Of a DNA stretch of 42,166 bases, positions 1 to 11,733 are shown piece by piece. Position 1 is the first letter of the stretch. Each line of letters opens with the position of its first letter. Source of the DNA: Coprinopsis marcescibilis (lineage: Eukaryota > Basidiomycota > Agaricomycetes > Agaricales > Psathyrellaceae); contig ML210340.1 of assembly GCA_004369085.1 (NCBI GenBank), forward strand, positions 1 to 42,166, written 5' to 3'. The translations under genes and the position numbers were made by a program. A model generated the notes under the pieces. The model was not told where the DNA came from and made no database searches. It worked only from the letters and a program-made list of their open reading frames with translations.

Positions 1-382
1 ATTTGGGTGGGAACGAGGCTGGGGGATCTCAAAATGTATGGGATTTCCCGGTTTATGGGTTAGCACCGGTATGGTTTAAGACGGTGTCGACTGTACACTA
101 TGGCTTCGGCTGCGCAATTTGTCGTAAATTGGCATGCGCTCCTTTGGCAGACTCACTTCCATGTGTTCTAAATTTACTGCGGCCACAAATCCAGTTCGCT
201 ATGGCTGGGTCGATAATTTTGGATTTTACGGCAGCCCTGGTCTTTGAAAGGTTGATCCCCTTAAGAACCCTAGCCAACCGCAGCCCCATTTGTACCCGAT
301 GCTATGTGTTTGGGATGCTAAAAGGCGCGACCTGAGGGTAAGTCTTTGTAGTTATGATCTTTCTCTAATACGTCTTGACACG
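1..382. other. Left-edge non-coding stretch
   Basis: This is the upstream region of the chitin deacetylase gene. Open frames exist on both strands but show no family signature, no splice structure and no plausible start context. I see no gene here. The promoter of the downstream gene should lie in it, but no clear TATA box was found. Confidence 0.6.
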
Positions 383-2132
383 ATGAAGACTATCAGCGCC
401 TTGTTCGTTGTATCCTGGTTGTCCCTGCTGGTCCAAGCCCATTCCAGACACGACGGTCGAAACAAGCATCCTCTGGCTGTGCGACAAGAAGGTGAGCACT
501 CTCTTTCTCCTTAGGCTCGTGCTGCGTCTCATATTCTGCGACCGTAGAGCCTGCACCGGCCGACCCCACGCCCTCCAACCAGACGAGCGCTGCTCAGCCT
601 TCTTTCACGTTTTCTCTACGAGCCACCAACCCAACTGCCGTTCCTTTATCATCTATCGTTTCCGGAGTAGAGAATCGACCAACTCGCGATCTACCTACTA
701 CGGAAACAGCAGGCGCACGTCCCACTGGCGTGGCAAACGCTCCAGGCCTTCCAGATTGTAAGCCCCCATCGACGGCCATTTATGTCCGAGACTAACATAG
801 CCTCTAATAGTGCAGGCATTCCGTCAAGTCAGGGAAAGCAGGTATCCCACTTACAACGAAGTGCCCCCTGTAGACTCCCCTGAGGTTCTGATATGGAAAG
901 ACGAGGTGTCCAACTCAGGAATAGAAATTCCAAGCTTTGGACCTACCACCGATGGTACAGTCCTGATATTTTTAGATTGCGGCTTCGAAACGCCGTCTTA
1001 CTCATGATTCTAATCTAGACGGCTCGTGTGAAGCAAATGCGGCCATCGCGATGGACCCGGAGCGTTGCTGGTGGACCTGCGGGGCATGCGACCACGAGAA
1101 CGATATCTCCGCTTGTTCCGAAAAGAATCACTGGGGACTCACATTTGATGATGGACCTGCGATATACACGCCCGACCTTCTTCAGTACCTTGCCGAGGCG
1201 AACTTGAAGGCGACATTCTTTGTTGTGGGGTCCGCCGTGTACTTCTTGCCTGAGATTCTCCAGGCAGAATATATCGCCGGTCATCAGATTGCCATTCATT
1301 CCTGGAGTCACCGGCCTTTGACAACATTGACAGACGACGAGATTATCGCAGAGCTTGGTTGGTCTAAGCAGATTATCAAGGATGTCATAGGAGTCACCCC
1401 GACCCAGTTTAGACCGCCTTATGGTGATATCGAGTGCGTATTTGGGTATTTTCTTTCTCCTTAACCCATGCTGATCACCCCTACAGCAACCGTGTGAGGG
1501 CCATCGCTTTGGCTATGGGCCTGACTCCAGTTATGTGGACTCGCTCGAGCGGCTTTGCATTCAATACGCAAGGTAGGTGTTGATGATTCTTTCGGACTGG
1601 TCACTAGCCTCTTTCTTACGGTGCTCATCGTGCAGACTTTGACGTCAACGGAGGACAAGCGACCGTCGAACAAGTCTTGTCTAACTGGGGAAACATCATC
1701 GAAAGCGCAGCATCGTTAGATACCGGCTTCATTTCCCTCCAGCACGATCTTTATCAGCAAGCCGTGGATGTAGCAACTGGTTATATTCTTCCTGACGGAC
1801 TCGCTCATCAACCCAGATTCACCATTGAGCCGATCATCACTTGCGTGAACATGCCCTTGGCCAACTCATATATCGAGACGAACAATAATCGAACCAATCC
1901 TTTCGCTGCTCAACTTGGTGTTCGCTCGAGCCCTACCCCAACTCCAAACTTGCCTGAAGTAACTGGTTCGGGTGGGGGTGATAGGTCTCCAGAGCCCGGG
2001 TCAGGCCCTGATAATAATAATGGCAACCCGGATGCTGCCCAAAGTGTTAACAACTCTGGGGCTACTATTCAAACCCCTCTCAGTGTTTTGGCGCTAGTTC
2101 TGGGACTTCTCGCTGCCTATGCCCAGATCTGA
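383..2132 (+). CDS. GPI-anchored chitin deacetylase (carbohydrate esterase family 4)
   Basis: The product should remove acetyl groups from cell-wall chitin to give chitosan, acting at the plasma membrane or wall. Exons: 383-491, 548-757, 811-954, 1019-1433, 1487-1572, 1636-2132; they join in frame to 486 residues. The protein starts with a hydrophobic signal peptide (about 1-20), followed by a Ser/Thr/Pro-rich region. The CE4 domain carries TFDDGP (metal-binding Asp199), HSWSH (His248 and His252), RPPYGD and a late LQH motif. The CxxWWTCG-type lead-in before the domain is typical of basidiomycete enzymes. The fourth CE4 motif is created across the last splice junction and reads NTQDF, a variant of DTxDW. 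The C-terminus is Ser/Gly/Asn-rich and ends in a hydrophobic tail with no charged residue after it, as expected for a GPI signal. The family call is firm; substrate preference is inferred. Confidence 0.93.
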
Positions 2133-2681
2133 ACCTTAAGTATGTACGATGGACAACCTTTGCGGACAATAAGCTGTACACAGACCTCCAAACTACGATA
2201 TTCATGTTTCTCTGTAACGTTCGGATTTGCTTTGGACCTTAGTCACTCATTTTCTCCCACTATTCTTTACCTCTAGTCACTCCTTGTTCTTATACAGTAC
2301 CTAGTAGAATATATCATTGATTTAATAGTACCCTCGACAAGGTTGTTTACGCCTTACATAGGCCTTGTCCACTCAAAGCTCAACGCCCCATTCACAGAAG
2401 TAATTGTGAAATATTAGGTACCATCTGAATCCGCATTGGCTGACCTACACTGTCGGGCCAGATCGCTTGTGGAATGTCTGTACGTTTTGCGAATAGCTCA
2501 ACCTCCACTACATTCTCTCGACGACTGATATGGTGGTGCCTGCGCATTCAAGTTGGCCGCGCCGTTCTGGCAAAAGGGCCGCTCACTCTAATTTTGATCG
2601 CCTCACGGCAATCTGCGGCTGAGGGTTTCACAATCTACGCCCTTGTGTGAACTCGCCGGCCACTCCTTGATTTGAGCCACC
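2133..2681. other. Intergenic region after chitin deacetylase
   Basis: About 550 bp of AT-rich 3' flank and spacer. No open frame with coding character was recognised. It separates the chitin deacetylase from the decayed F-box-like gene. Confidence 0.6.
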
Positions 2682-4034
2682 ATGGTCGACCTTGAAAAGC
2701 TACACCAGTCGATGCGCGTCTTCCCAGAAGAGCTCATACAGCACAATGTGACTATTTAATTGGTCCAGATGGCCAGCCACATGTCGAATCGCTGCGCAAA
2801 GCCTCTCTCGTGTCCTCAACACTCCGCATTCATTGTCAAGAGCCCCTATTCTCGCGATTAGTGGTCTATCCAGTGAGGAAAACGAAGCCGACACCGGGAA
2901 AGAGGCTACTGTCCATTGTAACCGAATCACCCAGACTTACAAGCTACATCAAGGAGTTCTGTCTTGCTATATCCGACCGAGCTTTTGAGCACCACCAGGA
3001 CAAATTCGATTTTGACGAGGACGAGTCCCTTCTGGCCGCCATGCATCACCTTTCGTGCATTGGACAGCTCAAGACCTTTGGTTTCTGGTCGCGCTTTGGG
3101 TGCATCTGGGAAGAGGCACGGAAGCTATTGACGCGTTGGTCGCGATCTGCGGCACCCCGTCTCTCTGTACCTTGGAGCCGAGACAAGGCCCAATTTTTCT
3201 GCTCAAGGCTTGCTCTCCCAACTTCAAGATTCCCGAGTTGGGCCGCCCGTCCGGCTACTCCCGTCGCGACCATGAACCCGAGCACCCGCCATTAACCAGG
3301 ACGGTCCCTGTTCCAGCAAGGCCAGAAACATAAAAGATTCACTGCTACAACGACAGAGTAAACGAAGTCGATTTCACCGGTACAAAGCCCGACGGAATCG
3401 ATGCTCGTGGTGCAAAAATCCTCGTAATCACTGGCGCATCACGCCATTCGAGAATCAACCAATTATTCCAAATCTGCCAATCGCCGCTCCAAGCAATTGA
3501 GCTGGAAACCGATGCTCCATATGCGAAAGTCGAGTGAACCTTTCATACTCTTGCGATGCGTTGGATGAATAAAGGGTCCTCCTTAGAGCTCCCCGATTTA
3601 CCGCCCTTGATAAACCTTGCAACGTTACAACTATTTATAAAGCCCATGGATCCACAGATATCGAAAATATAGAGAATTTGGCCCCGAAATTGTCTCTCGC
3701 TGCTCGTACCCTTGACACAGTTCCAGGACTTGCTCCCCTCCAATCGTTTCATCTCCACATCATTCACAAATCCGGATACTCGGGGCGACTTTCCACGTGC
3801 TATGACGGAAACTGGGAAGAATGGGATCAACTGTTTATTGAATTCGATGAAGTCAAGCGGCCGAATCTCAGTAGCATCAGATTGAGTGTATATGCGCCCA
3901 AGGAGATACACCTCAGGAGTCCGTCCCTCATTCTTCGCTTTCTTCCCAAACCACCCGCTCATGCGTCGCTCGAATTGCACATTTTGACAGCCGACGAGTC
4001 GCCCCTCCCAAAGCATTACTTCGATGTTTATTAG
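2682..4034 (+). pseudogene. Decayed F-box-like gene, relative of the gene at 40335-41749
   Basis: Read frame by frame, this stretch follows the intact F-box-like protein at the right end of the window almost throughout. It begins with an ATG at 2682 and an F-box-like start (PEELIQHNV). The frame then shifts near 2749 and continues with GPDGQPH and LVSSTLR. It shifts again near 3110-3120 to give AIDALVAICG, matching AMDALAAICG in the intact copy. An in-frame TAA at 3331-3333 is followed by KIHCYND (KIHDYHY in the intact copy). The end (3678-4034) matches the intact C-terminus, for example NWEEWDQLF against NYQEWDKIF and FLPKPP against VLPRPP. One break, near 3530-3585, may be the conserved intron with a poor donor. 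The other breaks are not explained by introns. I call it a pseudogene. Confidence 0.85.
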
Positions 4035-4720
4035 GTGCCTCATGCATAATTACCATTATCATTCCTCGGATCTCATATCCCCTCTGGCATTGCCCCCATG
4101 TAGCTTTACACTCAAGTCTCATAGAATGTTTGAAAATCCATTGGCGACAAATACTAAAATTTCCACAAGATCCAATTTTAACCGGTATAATTAGCCTCTT
4201 CGTAACTCCAAGCTCCAGCAGGTCAAAATACTGTGCGATAAATCCACTACAAGCTTTCGATGACTGCACTGATTCAAGTTCCGGCCCCAGTTTATGAAGG
4301 ATGATGTTCTTTTTGCCAAACTCGCCAAGCATCAATGACGGTCTGCCTCAGGCCCGCTAGCAAGCCAAAGTAATTTCGGGCTTTGAATGAGTCGTCTCTG
4401 GTGCATCTAGCAACCACCATTCGCGAGAAACGACACCGGTATGTCCGAACATGGGGGGTCCAAGCACTCTGGTATCCTCGTCCTGCCATGACAATGGTTG
4501 CGCTTGGGGCGCTTGTATTGTCTTTTCTGGCACCGTGCATCTCCTCGACGGAGAAATCGAGTGCAAGCCCGCTCTTGACAGGTGTTGTGGCCTCGCTTAA
4601 AAGCATATAAATTATGCTCCTCAATGGCATCCAACCGCTAATCGAGCCCTTCACTAGCACTCCCCAGCCTTAAGCTCCAACAGTTCACCAGCTCTCTATA
4701 ACCCCCCAACTAGCAGCAAG
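4035..4720. other. Spacer after the F-box relic
   Basis: About 690 bp with overlapping short open frames on both strands and no recognisable protein family. It ends in a TATA-like element at 4606-4613 that could serve the ORF at 4721. Confidence 0.5.
4606..4613 (+). promoter_or_regulatory. Possible TATA box (TATAAATT)
   Basis: A TATAAATT element lies about 115 bp upstream of the ATG at 4721, leaving room for a leader of about 80 nt. It is supported only by motif and spacing. Confidence 0.35.
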
Positions 4721-5200
4721 ATGATATCTCTCAAGTCCACCAACTGCAACAATGTTTGCACTCAGAAGCTCCTTGATCTCATGGAGCCGCGTGTCGCACA
4801 AAACCATCACGAGCAAGAGCTTCTTAATCTGTCGGAGCCGGCTGTCCCTCCGCCACGCCATCCGGTTGTCTTTGTTGTTGACACGGCGTCGATGAGTCGT
4901 CGGCTGAAAGCTCCAGTCACCGGAAAGTGCATTCGGTGTCGAGCTCCTGCCGTCTCCAAACCTGGACAAGGCTCTTTAGCTTCAGGCGCTACGGCTGAGT
5001 CCCCTTCCGTTGTGGGCTCTTTCACAAGAGGGGCTACCTCTCGACCTGCTGGCTCCTTTGCTCTCTCTGGAAAGCAAGATTTCCACAAGGGATACAAAGC
5101 TGCTGCTGTATCTTCTCTCGGCACCGCATTCGACATGCACCTTGAACGCATCAGAAGTGCCAGAGATTCGTCTATGGAGCCAGGCGCTGGCCCCCGATAA
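4721..5200 (+). CDS. Hypothetical intronless protein, 159 residues
   Basis: An uninterrupted reading frame from ATG 4721 to TAA 5198-5200. I do not recognise a family. The N-terminal 40 residues are rich in Leu, Asn and Glu. A CIRC dipeptide pair sits in the middle, and the C-terminal half is rich in Ser, Gly and Ala. No signal peptide or membrane span is seen. A TATA-like element lies about 110 bp upstream. The opposite strand is also open for 345 nt here, so base composition alone could produce the frame. It is reported as a possible lineage-specific gene. Confidence 0.4.
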   Translation: MISLKSTNCNNVCTQKLLDLMEPRVAQNHHEQELLNLSEPAVPPPRHPVVFVVDTASMSRRLKAPVTGKCIRCRAPAVSKPGQGSLASGATAESPSVVGSFTRGATSRPAGSFALSGKQDFHKGYKAAAVSSLGTAFDMHLERIRSARDSSMEPGAGPR

Positions 5201-6389
5201 GTACTAGTAGCTTTAAAGATACTACAGGTCCTACATGCTAGCTTTCAGTGCTCAACATATCTCTGGGTCTTTCCTGCGAACCATTTCATATCCGACTACC
5301 TGGGGCATGCACTCACTACATCATAGATGTGGCTTGTACATATATGCCACTAACAGTACTAGCCAATAGACGGATTACCCTAACTTTGTAATTTGATTTC
5401 TTTATATAACACGTACTACGCATTTATATTTATCTGGTAAGTCCGTATGGAGCCCCGTCATTCTTTTAAGCGAGTGATTTGGTTTTCTGCGCCTGATAAT
5501 TGAGTTTGATTAAGTTAGCACAAACGGTATTCTCATCGTCGCTCCAAAATCTGTGGACTGTGACAGGATCAATCTGCTATCTTGTGAGCTTAGATCCGAC
5601 CTCCCTGATACGCGCATGAACGGAGCTACCAGAAGATGGAGAATCAAAACTGTCCCTGATAGTGGCTTCGAACAAGGGCCCAGGTTCTGGGACCACGACC
5701 TCACAAACCTGGAGTCTTTCAGATGAGATCTTGGGATATAGTAGACTGCGTATACACACTCGAACGAGCCTCTACAGAATACCTAATCACGGCCATAACG
5801 CGGGTAGTCCAAATCATACCCTGACAAACCCTTAATTTGTACATTGAACTCTACGAGGTTTCCAACTTCAAGGGAGCGCGCACCTGGATGTGGTTAAATT
5901 GGGCATCTAAGTCTGAGGAACGGCGATGCCACGGGATGGGCTGCATTACCACTGCCGTATGCTGGATTTTCTGGGACGACGGGCGTATATAAAATGGCCA
6001 CAGAGGAGAAGAACGACGTGAGAAACATCCACAACCATCCGCTCGGCATTCAGACCCCCTCCAGAAAAATCCACATTGCCATATGTTAGATTACATGATT
6101 GCAGGTCTGCACTATGTAGGCATTACTATGCCCAAGGTAGAGTGCCCTGCATGCTGAAAGGTGTGGAGGACATGCCGGGCCGGCAACAGTCAAGGACAAT
6201 GCTAGATTTGCGAACCTCCGTGATCGCAAGTCGCGACTATGAACAAGTGGATGGTGGGACAGAATTTTCAACCTCAAGGGTTGTTCAATATCTTAGATCT
6301 GGTTGCACCGAAGCCCTTTCTCCTAAACATCACGGCCACGATACACATTCAATAGCTTATTCGTCATCCAAACAAGTTCTCCATTAGCC
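5201..6389. other. Intergenic region with an orphan coding-like frame
   Basis: Nearly 1.2 kb. At about 5515-5726 (+) a frame of roughly 68 codons without an upstream ATG reads like protein (for example NGILIVAPKS, then PRFWDHDL) and follows an acceptor-like TTAG. It may be a relic exon of unknown origin. The rest, apart from a TATA box at 5986, holds nothing I can name. The last 350 bp may be the leader of the small gene at 6390. Confidence 0.4.
5986..5994 (+). promoter_or_regulatory. TATA box (TATATAAAA)
   Basis: A strong TATATAAAA element. The first well-supported coding start downstream is ATG 6390 of the orphan small gene, about 400 bp away, so either a long or spliced leader exists or a very short ORF from 6083 is translated. 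Support is motif only. Confidence 0.45.
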
Positions 6390-6786
6390 ATGTCTACCGC
6401 ACTCTTCTCCCTAGTGAGTCTTGACATCTTTGATTGTGCATCGTGTCTCTCTGACTTATTTTACCTCCAGTACGACATCAACGACCACGTTCAGATAACT
6501 GCACGGTTTACGACGCCAAAACAAGAGATTGTTCGCAAGAATACATGCGGTATCATTACTGCCTCGCGATGGTCCAAAAATGTGAGCACTTGCAGCTCTT
6601 GCAGCTCATGCTTTAGGCTCGTACTTACAATGTCATTCTTAACAGGACCAGACGAGAAAATATTCAATCCTTGTCAAGCTTATCAACGCCCATAACCAGG
6701 AAGTCTCCCATATCTTCGAAGAAATTCCTGAACGACTTGTGATCGACATTCAACCTGGCCTGTCATACTCATCGGAGTCAGATTGA
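6390..6786 (+). CDS. Orphan small protein A (91 residues), paralogue of the gene at 27654-28035
   Basis: Three exons: 6390-6413, 6471-6581 and 6646-6786, with GT-AG introns of 57 and 64 nt in phase 0. I do not recognise the family. It has a clear partner elsewhere in this window (27654-28035, minus strand), with the same exon plan and a middle exon of exactly 37 codons. Shared features are a Tyr at the start of exon 2, a D(H/K)V..TAR motif, a TPxQ motif, a Cys, a Trp-Ser just before the second intron, a Tyr near the start of exon 3, and an IPE-type motif followed by hydrophobic residues near the end. The alternating hydrophobic pattern suggests a small beta-barrel; this is inference. There is no signal peptide and no membrane span. 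It is convergent with the CHAT gene. Confidence 0.72.
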
Positions 6787-7740
6787 GGGGACTGCTGCAT
6801 TGTCATCGACTCTCTCATCAAAACATTTGCTTTGCCAATTCCTCTCGCTTCATAGCTATCTATTAAATGTCTACCTGCTATTGTGTACTCTTGTTGTACC
6901 TGCTGTTTTTGCTTTCCAGTCTTGCTGTCTATTGCCCTACTACTTAAAAATGTACTATAATTCTCGGCCTTTAATTCTTGTGGCAGTTCTCATTCAATAA
7001 GGAAACTCTCGCAGTTGGCAGAATTTGTCAGCGAGTGGCACACTAGTTACGCGTATCGACAGAGCCACTAAATGTGATACCCTAGTATTTGCCCCCATAG
7101 GCACCATCCAGTCTTGGTGTACCTCAGTCTCGGATGTTCGAATTCTCCCAGGTTTGGGGTGTTCATCTGAATTCATGAATTCCACAGCAGCGACTGGCTA
7201 AAAATTTGCGTAAACCTCATGACTTGCTTTGATACGTAAACAAGGAAGGGTGCCAAGCTCTCTACCGGCACTTCACCGCAAACTTAATGTTAGTGAAAAG
7301 ACAATCCAACAAGGAGCTTAGAATCGGAAGCTCGGATGCCACTTCACGATGTTACTCGACTGAGTGCACCGCCACCCCTAATCGGTGTCTCCCAATAGGG
7401 ACCATGTTTAGCCAACAGTATTTGCTGTCACAGAGGATCGTGTCTCCAGAGTTTATGTAATGAAAGATCGGACCTTACAGCGTGTTTCGGAGCAGGGAAA
7501 GAACAGAACACGGTTCATTCTGAAAACAAAGTCCTAACTTGAGGAATACAGAGAGTGTTCTCACGCAAAAGTTGTTTGGAGCGGCACATTGAGTCATCTC
7601 AACGCTCTAGGATATCTTACAGACTGGGATTTCGGACTTTATATCGAGTTGACCATGTTCAAGATGGTAGAGGCCCAAGGCAAGGGCTGGGGAATTTGAT
7701 CGAGCGATCAAGGATCCGGAACATGGATATGACATACATT
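6787..7740. other. Spacer between orphan gene A and the CHAT gene
   Basis: About 950 bp between two convergent genes, holding their 3' flanks. The last part (7650-7712) resembles a piece of the MAPK gene further right (see the separate repeat entry). No gene was recognised. Confidence 0.55.
7650..7712. repeat. Diverged copy of a MAPK gene fragment
   Basis: By eye, these 63 bp align with 13667-13728 on the same strand at roughly three-quarters identity. Shared stretches include CAAGATGG, GCTGGGGA and TCGAGCGAT. The matched MAPK segment spans the 5' part of its exon 3 and most of intron 2, so the copy would come from genomic DNA rather than a spliced transcript. No other MAPK sequence was found next to it. 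Confidence 0.45.
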
Positions 7741-10700
7741 CTATAGACCGTAATGTACATAGGGAACCCAGGACTTGAAAGATTTTCCGTTCCCCAATCG
7801 ATTTCTTAGCCCTTTAATTGCCTTATGAAGTGCATAAGCCCCGCACCTTCGCCACGCAGCACCCCCTGATGCGCCTTCATCCACTCCCGAGAGCAATTCC
7901 ATGTAAAACTCCTCCGCCACTTGAGGTGCATGCGAATCGCTGATCGACCACATCGTCGCTACCACCTCCCTGTACCCAGCTGCCAGCATTCCGGCAGCAA
8001 GATGGACCACTTCGTCTGAAAGATTCGCATCCCCAGTTCCAGTTTGACACGCCGAAAGGAAAGCGAGTGCCGCCGACTTCGAATTTTGTTGAGCAATCGT
8101 CGACAAGTCCAAAATCCCGTCACCCAGGAAGAATCCACTGCTGAACGGATCACCCGCATCTTGTGTTCCGTGGCATGCTAGATGAACAGAGCTGTATTCC
8201 TGCAGCCCAGAAATTGTCCTCTCGACGGTTGCGTCCTTATCAATCAAGGTTTTGTAACTGATACCACCCCGACTAGCCACTTGCTCTACTCGCTGGACTT
8301 CAGCCAGAGTTCCAGGAATTGAGGGCAATCCTTTAGCGTTTGCCTGCGCCACAGTCAACATACCAGAACCAAGCGGCTGCTGGGTTGTTAAGGCTCTCTT
8401 GGAGACCCTGACTCGTTCTGTGAGAGCAGTAACCGTTGGTGTGTATGAGGATACCACGTAGTCAGACATAGTGGTTTCACCCATCCTTGCATCTGGACCA
8501 GTGTAGAGTCCGGCAGCGTGGAGGGGGAGAAATGCAAGGGCTCCTGTCGTACACCACCACACTCGAGTTGTAGGAGTTTCAGCGGGCTAAAAGGATGGTT
8601 TATCAGCAGATGCTTGACTGAGACCGATGGCGAGCGCTGAGTACTGACCTTGATATCCAGCCCCTTGAGTATCGGCTCACCAACAAGCACCCAGAGGTCA
8701 CGGAGAACGTGTTCGACAATAGATGTTTCGCACCTGCCCTGTCCCACCGGCCGAAGAGCACGATCAGTATCATCATTCCCATCTACACCTTCCCTGGCCA
8801 ACAGTTTCAGCCGCACCAAGTGTCCCCTCAACCTTTGCCCAAGCTCTTCCGCCTTCTCAGGTGAAAAGGCTGCCAATGGAATATGAATCGGTTCGTCGAA
8901 CACCTTCGAAAGACAGATAGCGTCGCATCCAATATCATGGATGTTGATAACGACGATGATACCTTCATCAGGCAACCACTGGAGAAGCTTGACAGCAGGA
9001 GCAGGTCGAAGGAAGTCTTCAAATCCTTGAATGTTGCGCACAGCCGAAATGAGCGTTTCCCACTCTTGGGCAAGCTCAATGCGAGTTACGACCTCCTCCT
9101 GTGCCTTGAGTTTGATACCTGAGGCGTCTTCCAGCTTGGTCATATCTTTGGTGAAACCTGAATCCTCCAAGGCATCTGCAACCTGTTGTATCCTGCTCGC
9201 CAGCGACGAGTCGTGCTCCCTGAGAACATCCCATGGTTGATGCATATGATTCAACTGGCTCCAAACAAGGCATCGTCCCTGTTCAAGCCACTCGAGGCCC
9301 TTCAAGACATGTCCAATGGACAAAGCCACGCTCGCAGCTTCCAGGGTGACCTCGGACACGAACTGCAGCTGTTTGTGCCGATCGGACACCGTTCGCTCGA
9401 GGCCACCGATCAAGGCGAGAAGCTCTACGGCCAGTTGATACGACTCCAATATATCGTGTTTGTGCTCTTGGCCAAGCTGGTACAGAACCTGCGCTAGACG
9501 GCGTGCACATTGAAATCGAGAAGAAGGCGGACTTGCGACCGAGTTTGCACCGTCACGCAGATGTCCCATCCCAGCTTTCAAATTGTCGATATCGTGGATC
9601 ACCTGGTAAAGAAGGAGATGTGTCTCCGCCAAGGCCATGTAATAGGTGGCTAACCCATCCGTCATTTCTGAAGCAGCTTGAAGAGCCTCGGCATGAAGCC
9701 GAGCTGCTTCATTTAAGTCCGCGATGTTATTTGTGGTCGAATAAAGAAGTTGGTGGAGATCTGCAAAGAAAGCAATTCTGGCTGCCTGCTTTTCGTGCCC
9801 CTCCGGGGTAAGGCAGATACAGCGCTCTATTATCGACATGGCTTCATTGATAGTCTCTTCATTCCCTGTGTTGATTGCCAAAACGCGTAGAGCTTGGCCC
9901 AGATTGAAGAGGCCGCTGAGTAGTGTTTCCGGATCACGACAGAGATCAATTGCCCTCCGCTGGATGTCTATTGCCGATTCGAGATGAACGATGTCTTGCG
10001 TGTGTTCATAGAGTCGCAGGTTGCACACACCAAGATTGGCGAGTCGGGAAGGGAGCCTAGGATGTTCGGAGGGTGTATATTGGTTTGCACGCTGCTGAGC
10101 ATCCAAGGCTTCGTGTATATCTGAAATGTCGGTTGTGAGATTGGTGTATCGCATCTCGAGCGCAGAGGACAGATTTGTCAACCGCGGTGGGAGGTCGGGA
10201 TGATTCTCTGGAGTGAGATGGATTGATCGTCGCAAAGCGGAGATAGCTTCTTGCAGGTACGAGCTCTTCTTGAAGTAGCGGTAGCTCTGTAAAAGAGTGG
10301 TGCCAAGGTCGTTGAGGGTGTTGGGGTCGTTTTGAGAAACCTTGACGCCGATGTTATAAAGCTTCAATGCTTCCAGTAGGTCGGCTTCGTTTCCAGAGAT
10401 CTGGAATCGAGTGAAGTGGGATTGTCCGGCAAGTGAGTATAGGTACGGCATATCATCCCCGAGGCCTATGTTAAGGATTTCATGGAATCTCCTAAGAGCT
10501 TCATCGGCGGAGACGATATCCCTGATGAAAGCGGCGCGACGTTCATATGAAATGGCAATCGGAATGTGGGCACTCAATCGAAGCTCGTTGGTAGCGACAC
10601 TCGAGTTGATTGCCTGGAAGAATTTCGATAGACCAGCATTGATCAATTCCGCATCGCCAAAATCTATTGCCAATCTCGTTTCTAGGCCAGCGAGTAAATT

Positions 10701-11733
10701 TGATAACTGCGGGGGGACGGTCGAGTCCCAATCAATTTCTTTACAAACGAAAGAGGCACCCTCCCTGATAATTGCACGGTTTGAGGATATTCGACGATAG
10801 GTTTCAAGTGCCTTGCAGAAGTCGTACAGTCGGTCCATCAGCTTTGCGTCGCGTTTGGGTGTTGCGTCGATTGCACTTCGAAGGTTCGCCATCCACCAGT
10901 TCACAATGACCTCGTTGCCGGGGTCGAGCTCCACCAGTCGCTCAAAATACCGCGACTGTTGGTCTAGACAACGAATCATGAGTTGAGCTGGGGTTCTAGT
11001 TTAGCAGGATGTTCGCAAAACAAGGACGAGAGACTTTTACCGTCCAAGGTTCGAGAGCGCAGTTCGCTGATAGTGAGGTGCGCGAAAACCTTGAAGTGGA
11101 TATTCCAAGTAGAGTCTTCACCCTCTTTGGTGATCATAAGGTATGAAAAAAGCTTGCTGTCTGATAGAAGGACTCTCAATCAACCCGCAACTCGTACAAA
11201 TGAAAACATAAGACTTACTCTGATCAACAACCAAGGGCAAAAACCCCACAACGTCGACATATGGTATGGTAACTTCTGCTACCTCGGTTCCCGACGCCTT
11301 GTCCACTATCGACAAGGTGTAGCTTTGATATTGGCGAGGGATTCTCCTGGGGGAGGCCGGTCTGTTGTTAATGGGTCGCACCAGGGTTATTGATTCAGTA
11401 CCCACCAACATATCACTCCATCATATGCTAATCTCCCTTCATCGGCTGGACTAAGAGGTAGGCTCAGCGGCGATGAGATTCGATAACCACCTCTATCGAG
11501 TTGTTCTGAAGCCATGAGTGACAGAGATTTGTCCGCCAAGAGGGTACCGCTCGAGCATTCCGCGGAGAAATCTGCATGCAAGGAAGGAGTGTCATGAGTT
11601 CGCGAACGAAAATGAAACTTGTAATGGATCTACCTGTCACATAGAGCTCTTCAATGCAGCTATCAGCGGACGTCGTCAGCCTCAGTTGCAGAAGCTGTTT
11701 CTGGAAAGCAACGTACCTTTTCAAATGATGCAT
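7741..11733 (-). CDS. TPR-CHAT protein (caspase-like cysteine protease domain)
   Basis: Exons (transcript order): 11733-11634, 11571-11406, 11346-11219, 11160-11041, 10987-8649, 8586-7741; 1232 residues in frame. Residues 1-171 form a beta-rich N-terminal region of uncertain family, possibly C2-like as in other mushroom CHAT proteins. A long alpha-helical tetratricopeptide-type array follows (about 172-690). The C-terminal CHAT domain (about 800-1232) carries HLACHG with the presumed catalytic His near 1090 and SACQTG with the presumed catalytic Cys near 1131. Related CHAT proteases act in proteolytic signalling, and fungal TPR-CHAT proteins are expanded and poorly characterised; self/non-self or stress roles are speculation. 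Alternative splice choices exist only in the first two exons, so the N-terminus is the least certain part. A degraded relative lies at 30190-30692. Confidence 0.9.

Noticed and set aside
3..335. Open plus-strand frame at the left edge (110 codons)
   Set aside because: No family signature, no start context and an overlapping minus-strand frame; most likely chance.
2682..4034. Treating the left F-box-like copy as an active multi-intron gene
   Set aside because: Only one break can be matched to the known intron; the others lack splice sites at the needed positions, and TAA 3331-3333 lies inside conserved sequence.
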